This document shows, one piece after another, positions 59,642-64,000 of a stretch of DNA of 64,000 nt (positions within the stretch are counted from its first letter, which is position 1; every line of letters starts with the position of its first letter). Position numbers and translations under genes: made by a program. The notes beneath the pieces were generated by a model. The model did not search any database. It had not been told where the DNA came from and saw nothing but the letters and a program-made list of their open reading frames with translations. Source of the stretch: Bifidobacterium sp. WK041_4_12 (GTDB lineage Bacteria > Actinomycetota > Actinomycetes > Actinomycetales > Bifidobacteriaceae); NCBI RefSeq assembly GCF_041080795.1, contig NZ_CP129674.1:1550001-1614000 (forward strand), written 5' to 3'.

Positions 59642-61363
59642 CTAGTAGATGAACAGGCCCCAGAAGGCAAACAATAGCAGTATGCAGAACATGGCTATGG
59701 TTGTGTTCACGAAGAGCACCTTGCCAAAGCGCGTATAGGAGATGACAGGCAGCGTCTGACCTTCCATGTCATCGGTCTGGTGGCCTCTATGCCTTCTGAA
59801 GAGGAGATCAGTAAGGGTTGCCAGCGTTGGAATCTTCAACAATCCTCGGATGGACGCCACCTCGATAAGCCTGGCGAAGACTCGAGACCATGCCCACACC
59901 ACAAGCGTTGACACTATCTGAATGACCGGCCAGCTCCAATAGATCATGCCCGCAGTTTCAGGGGCACCTCCCCAGATCAGTTTCACCACGGCATAGACGA
60001 CCTGCGCGAGGCCAGAGAAGAAGAGCACCAGAGTGGCCAGCGTAGTTCCAGTGATAAGAATGAGAATTTCACCGAAGCCATGCGTGAACCCGAGAACATG
60101 CCGTGAATCGCGACGCAGAAGCGCTCGAATCTTTCGTATGAGTGCCACGATCCACATGATGATCGTCGCCAGAACAAATATCAATGCAGCGCCATGAATC
60201 ACCAGCATGTAGATGGTGAGGGTTGGACGCGATTTCAGATCGAAGGGGACGGCGATGGATTGTGTGATCGTTGCACCGGTGACCAGCTGCGAGGTCTGCT
60301 TCAAGCCATGCGTCACGCCAACGGCCCAATCCACCATATCGTTCTCATACGAGTCTACGAGCGGTGTGTTCAACTGCGCCTCGTCACCAAGGCGAAGCAC
60401 ATGATTCGCCAGTGGATAGTTGCGAATCGTGACATTCCAATTATTCGCCTCATGCGCGAGCCTCATGATGGTTTGGGCACCATCGACCTGAGCGGTCATC
60501 ACATCCTTGGCACCATAGGCCACGAAGGTCGGAATCGCATAGGCTGCAGGCTTCAAGGTAGTGATGTCCATGTTATGCAGCCCGAACAAATCCAGGTCGG
60601 AGCTGAACAAACGCCTCACGATGGATTGATAGCCCGGATTTGCACCTACCATGGCAAAATCCTGGGCGGCAAGAAATCCCAGGGAGTGACGCGGCGAATG
60701 CACCATGGGGCTTAGAAGAATCTGGAAGGCCACCTCGTGGTCGCTCTGCAGAAGATATGAGCTTATCCACGTACTTTCGCTCGTTGCATAGATTCCAACG
60801 CTTGAAGCGTCTACGTTCGAAAGCTGGCGCAGATAGTCGATAACCTTGTCATATGCCTGGGCGGAAGCCGGATAATCGCGGTTCAAATCAGAGGTGTTCC
60901 ATACAGGTTTATCGATTACTGCCGAGACGAAACCTGCAGAGCTCAAATCGGAAGCGACGTCACCGAACGAATCCTCAGCCGTGCCATACCCGGCTCCATG
61001 CATGAATACGATGCCTGGAAGTTTGCCGGATATTCCCTTGGGCTCACGGATGAGAACATGAATGTGCTGCATGATGCCAGTAGCCGTCTGCTTGACATCG
61101 ATAGTGGCTCGATGTTCGACAACGTCATAGCTGCCGCGCCTCGCAAGACTGAGTTGCTGAGGATTGGCGAAGTCGACCGATGTGTCTGAATTCACGGTTT
61201 CCATGCTCTGATCGGTGGGATGGTTGTTCCACGGAACTGCTGTCGCATTCGAAACGGAGGTCAATACTGCTATGAACATAATGAAAATGGGCAGACTCAA
61301 GGTCAGACGCTGAGACCAGCTCCATGCCTTGGAGCTCTCCGCACTTTGATCTTGGTTTGACAC
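59642..61363 (-). CDS. Membrane-bound alpha/beta hydrolase
   Basis: 573 residues. An N-terminal signal-anchor helix (LSLPIFIMFIAVLTSV), an extracytoplasmic alpha/beta-hydrolase domain (about 70-375) with oxyanion HGAGYG, nucleophile elbow IYATSESTW (A-T-S-E-S in place of GxSxG), Asp in VAYGAKDVM and His in YPLANHVLR. Four or five membrane helices follow (VIHGAALIFVLATIIMWIVALI and others). An esterase or acyltransferase acting at the outer face is likely. No named subfamily recognised. Confidence 0.8.
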   Translation of the reverse strand: MSNQDQSAESSKAWSWSQRLTLSLPIFIMFIAVLTSVSNATAVPWNNHPTDQSMETVNSDTSVDFANPQQLSLARRGSYDVVEHRATIDVKQTATGIMQHIHVLIREPKGISGKLPGIVFMHGAGYGTAEDSFGDVASDLSSAGFVSAVIDKPVWNTSDLNRDYPASAQAYDKVIDYLRQLSNVDASSVGIYATSESTWISSYLLQSDHEVAFQILLSPMVHSPRHSLGFLAAQDFAMVGANPGYQSIVRRLFSSDLDLFGLHNMDITTLKPAAYAIPTFVAYGAKDVMTAQVDGAQTIMRLAHEANNWNVTIRNYPLANHVLRLGDEAQLNTPLVDSYENDMVDWAVGVTHGLKQTSQLVTGATITQSIAVPFDLKSRPTLTIYMLVIHGAALIFVLATIIMWIVALIRKIRALLRRDSRHVLGFTHGFGEILILITGTTLATLVLFFSGLAQVVYAVVKLIWGGAPETAGMIYWSWPVIQIVSTLVVWAWSRVFARLIEVASIRGLLKIPTLATLTDLLFRRHRGHQTDDMEGQTLPVISYTRFGKVLFVNTTIAMFCILLLFAFWGLFIY

Positions 61364-61482
61364 GGGGCTTATTGTATATGCCTATGCCGAATTCGAGCTG
61401 ACAACGATGTTTGACATGCGTCAGCAATGCCCCATCGCAATGCTCCATCAGGCTCGATATGACACGATACGGTTCAATAATG

Positions 61483-61520
61483 ATTCTGCCGACAATCGAG
61501 TTTAGGATTGTCGGCAGAAT
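61483..61520. terminator. 15-bp perfect inverted repeat after the DivIVA-like gene
   Basis: ATTCTGCCGACAATC (61483-61497) and GATTGTCGGCAGAAT (61506-61520) with an 8-base loop. It lies about 50 bases past the stop of the gene ending at 61569. There is no clear T-run, so it may be a terminator of non-standard type or a protein site. Confidence 0.6.
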
Positions 61521-61568
61521 ATTCGGTGCAGGTCATGCCATGTCCGTCAGAGCGCCTGCGCTACCTCA

Positions 61569-63437
61569 TTATTGCTTCTGGGCTTGCGACCCGTTGTCCC
61601 CATTGTTGAACATATTTCGTGAAGTGTTATGCGGTGATTGACCGGAGCCGTTTCTGTCTGCGTGGTTCCCCGTGGACGAATTGGTGCCTGCAGCGTTGCC
61701 GCCATCCACAGAATCTGTGGTGGGGAAATCCAAGTCAGGAATATCGAGATCGACCTTGGGGAACGAAGTGCTGTCGAGTATTGAATTCAGTGAAGCCAGA
61801 TATTGATCGGTATCTTTGCTGTCAGGCTGGCTGTCTGCCACCGGGAAGCTCAGCGGCGATGACTTCGAGGCTTCTTCTCCTGCAGACTGGTTCCCTTCAG
61901 TGCGATGATTCGTCCAATCATTGCTGGAGGTATCGCTTGAAGTTTCTGAAACAGGATGCTCACGCTCACGCTTGGAATCATCCTGATTCGCGAAGGCACT
62001 GCTTTCAGCCTCGCCCGAATTCGTGTTCGCAGACTTTGACTTTCCACGTCCCCAGAAGTCGAAGGTGGATGATTGCGGAGCCTGCTGTGGCGCTGATTCC
62101 TGCGAGCTTCGACTCGTCTCCGCAGCTGCATCATTCGAGCTGCCCAAGTTTGAGTGTGTCTGCCCGTCTTCAGGATAGTTGACTTTACCCGCGTTGGCCT
62201 GCTGAGGTACAAGATCGCTATCTGCTGGACTTTGCGTCACGGAGCTGGTGTGAGACGAATATGATTGCTGCGGTTTTTCTGGCATCTGCGCCGTTGCCTT
62301 GGCTTCAGTCTGGGATTCACCTTGTGACTGGTTGAATATCGCCTGCTCTTCACGATGCAGGTTCTTGAACATGGCGCGACCATCGTTCTGCGAAGCTGAT
62401 GCATCCGAGGAAGGTCTGTTGTCCGAATACGATTCATTCGCATATGCAGCAGCATCGTCTCTTGCCTCGGCGGAATCTTCGCCGAGCCTATGGCTGTCAC
62501 GGATTCTCGATGGAGGTGTTTGTATGGAGGAGCCGTTCTCGTCAAACAAAGGACGAATGGTTTCAGTGGACTGTCCAACTTCACGCTGTGAGAGTCCGTC
62601 AGAATGCGAAACGTCTGTCGCATCCTGTGTCGTCGGTTGGCTTATTGGCTGGAAAACCTGTGTTTCTTGCGCATTAGGATTTTCTTGTTCTGCAAGTGCA
62701 GCCAACGAACCAAAATCGGAAGCCTGAGGTTCATAGCTTGGCACGGTCTGTGGTGACAAGGTCTGTGGTGGCACGGCCTGTGGCGCATCCACCTTTGAAT
62801 AATCCGTCACCCGCGCATATGATTCAATTCTTGAGAGAAGCTGCACGCCATAGTTGAGGAAATAATCCACTTGACGCTCGTCGTATCCCTTTTTGCCTTT
62901 TCGCTGTGTAAAGACAACGTTCGAGACTCGGGTCGGTGTCAGATCGACCAGCTCGCCGGACTCCTGCGCATGCGTAGAGGACTCTCCAAGCTCCTGCGAA
63001 AGCTTCTGAGACAGCTGGTCGAGCAAACGATCGACCTGCTTTCGGTCATAGGATGGGTTGCTTGATGTGCCGGGCTTGAAGCGCTCATTCTCCTTGCGTT
63101 CACAATGGCTTATGAACTTGCGGTACATGGCTTCGGTCTGGCCGCGCCATGCGACGCGCCCGCTCTGGGCGATCTCCCACTGAGTCTGCTTGTCAACGAC
63201 GGCACGTTCCAAACGTGCGAGCGCCGCATCAACCTGGCCGACGGCATACCCGTTCTTGCGAAGTCCGAAGGATACATCCTGTATGTCTCTTTGCGTGAGC
63301 TTAGGTTCAGGACTCTCGTAGAGCTTGTGCGCATTGTCAAGGAACTCATCGACCTGTTGAGAGTCATATCCCCACTTATGCTTGCCTACCCGGGCTATGT
63401 TCGTACCATTGCCGTTGGCTTCGGGCTTTCTCGCCAT
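61569..63437 (-). CDS. DivIVA-repeat protein with long disordered tail
   Basis: 622 residues. The first 220 residues hold four DivI1A-type motifs: WGYDSQQVDEFLDNAH, NGYAVGQVDAALARLE, PSYDRKQVDRLLDQL and KGYDERQVDYFLNYGVQLL. Each matches the G-Y-D-x-x-Q-V-D-x-F/L core found once in DivIVA. The rest (about 230-622) is Gln/Ser/Thr/Pro/Asn/Asp-rich, with no predicted fold. A scaffold at poles or septum is plausible; function unknown. The ATG at 63437 follows AGGAGG about 10 bases upstream. Single gene. Confidence 0.8.
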   Translation of the reverse strand: MARKPEANGNGTNIARVGKHKWGYDSQQVDEFLDNAHKLYESPEPKLTQRDIQDVSFGLRKNGYAVGQVDAALARLERAVVDKQTQWEIAQSGRVAWRGQTEAMYRKFISHCERKENERFKPGTSSNPSYDRKQVDRLLDQLSQKLSQELGESSTHAQESGELVDLTPTRVSNVVFTQRKGKKGYDERQVDYFLNYGVQLLSRIESYARVTDYSKVDAPQAVPPQTLSPQTVPSYEPQASDFGSLAALAEQENPNAQETQVFQPISQPTTQDATDVSHSDGLSQREVGQSTETIRPLFDENGSSIQTPPSRIRDSHRLGEDSAEARDDAAAYANESYSDNRPSSDASASQNDGRAMFKNLHREEQAIFNQSQGESQTEAKATAQMPEKPQQSYSSHTSSVTQSPADSDLVPQQANAGKVNYPEDGQTHSNLGSSNDAAAETSRSSQESAPQQAPQSSTFDFWGRGKSKSANTNSGEAESSAFANQDDSKREREHPVSETSSDTSSNDWTNHRTEGNQSAGEEASKSSPLSFPVADSQPDSKDTDQYLASLNSILDSTSFPKVDLDIPDLDFPTTDSVDGGNAAGTNSSTGNHADRNGSGQSPHNTSRNMFNNGDNGSQAQKQ

Positions 63438-63597
63438 GGGACATCGACCTCCTACTTCTTGAGAAAATCTCAATAAGTTAACTCACTTCAAAAATCACAC
63501 TACGTGAATGTTGAGACTCCACGTCTCGATTGCCGGGCTATCGCTTTCTTGCGCTCAAGCCGTGACAACTACCACTGTCAGATACCACTGTCACATC

Positions 63598-63648
63598 TTA
63601 GTTGATGTATACGCCTAGTTGAAGTATACGGCTGACAAGTATACATAT
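63598..63648. repeat. Three 17-bp repeats each with a GTATAC palindrome
   Basis: TTAGTTGATGTATACGC, CTAGTTGAAGTATACGG and CTGACAAGTATACATAT lie in tandem in the gap between the DivIVA-repeat gene and tRNA-Val. Confidence 0.8.
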
Positions 63649-63667
63649 CTGAAAAAACACTGAGATG

Positions 63668-63700
63668 TTGCACATATCCACATGGATGGTAGGCTATTCT
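63668..63700 (+). promoter_or_regulatory. Probable promoter of tRNA-Val
   Basis: TTGCAC (63668-63673), 16 bases, then TAGGCT (63690-63695), overlapping TATTCT (63695-63700). Confidence 0.45.
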
Positions 63701-63764
63701 AGGTTTCTACGGAGTGAAGCAGCTGGAAAGCGTGCTGATGTCAACTTCGGTCAAGAACACTTTC

Positions 63765-63839
<75 letters not shown>

Positions 63840-64000
63840 CCGTCGTGATTGCGTTGGAATTGCAATGTTCCTTGAAGCCTCTCCCCTTCCTCCTTGTCGC
63901 ATACTTGTACCTATACGGCTCAACATCGGTGCGATGTCACACCAATGTCACAGCACCGGCACAATCTAGACCGATGGCGCCCAGCAGAGAGAATGGATTG

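Larger units (their letters stand above)
63438..63764. other. Intergenic region upstream of tRNA-Val
   Basis: No gene. It holds a 13-bp repeat (TACCACTGTCAGA at 63570, TACCACTGTCACA at 63583), three 17-bp repeats with GTATAC at 63598-63648, and the tRNA promoter. Confidence 0.6.

Noticed and set aside
63974..64000. Possible gene start (ATG GCG CCC...) at the right edge
   Set aside because: Only nine codons are visible and no ribosome site precedes it.

Overview
The window is chromosomal DNA of a member of the Bifidobacteriaceae, most likely Bifidobacterium or a close relative of moderate GC. The grounds are actinobacterial families in bifidobacterial arrangement: a Pup-ligation operon with no 20S proteasome genes, ftsZ-sepF-yggT-divIVA-lspA-rluD-dnaE in one run, an orphan groEL behind CIRCE operators, a helicase-degenerate PriA, DUF3027, and a serine-rich LytR_C protein. 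Nearly everything is housekeeping or conserved. The only clearly accessory part is the left 1.6 kb.

Layout. 1-516: start of a secreted surface protein on the minus strand, with an 11-G tract in its leader. 890-1551: Phd/RelE-type toxin-antitoxin pair. 1690-5029: FMN riboswitch, riboflavin S component (RibU-like) and a single polypeptide fusing both ECF ATPases to the T component. 5.2-10.7 kb: clpC, a double UspA protein, DUF3027, a cold-shock-domain protein. 10.9-14.6 kb: TPM-domain membrane protein, response regulator and histidine kinase operon. 14.6-19.2 kb: orphan WXG100 protein, groEL, cspA, LytR_C protein, ung. 19.2-26.5 kb: eight-gene plus-strand operon of MoxR ATPase, DUF58, two VWA proteins, small membrane proteins, a WXG-like protein and an alpha/beta hydrolase. 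26.6-31.1 kb: purB, a large flippase/pseudokinase membrane protein, HU. 31.3-37.5 kb: ARC ATPase, dop, a small acidic ORF, a degenerate inositol-phosphatase-like gene, pup, pafA. 37.5-43.4 kb: DedA, serB, fmt, HAD phosphatase, priA. 43.5-53.6 kb: dnaE, rluD, lspA, divIVA, yggT, sepF, ftsZ, dusB. 53.8-57.8 kb: glyS, TPP riboswitch, thiM, thiE, a thiamine-binding-type protein. 58-63.4 kb: uppS, recO, a membrane alpha/beta hydrolase, a multi-repeat DivIVA-like protein. A tRNA-Val(UAC) sits near the right edge.

Two things are not explained by the gene list. First, five intergenic elements (starting at 5082, 16979, 31170, 39000 and 57820) each span exactly 103 bp between an outer GAGTTTTG and an outer CAAAACTC. 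They have long terminal inverted repeats and diverged interiors, and four of the five lie between convergent genes. Second, the window carries about twenty short tandem duplications of 11-20 bp, both between genes and in frame inside disordered protein tails. The clearest is a seven-copy 16-bp array at 40212-40323.

Functional links suggested by the sequence: riboflavin uptake under FMN control; thiazole salvage under TPP control; a pupylation system that appears to feed an ATPase ring rather than a proteasome; and WXG100-type proteins carrying YxxxE signals beside a predicted hydrolase, although no type VII secretion core gene lies in the window.
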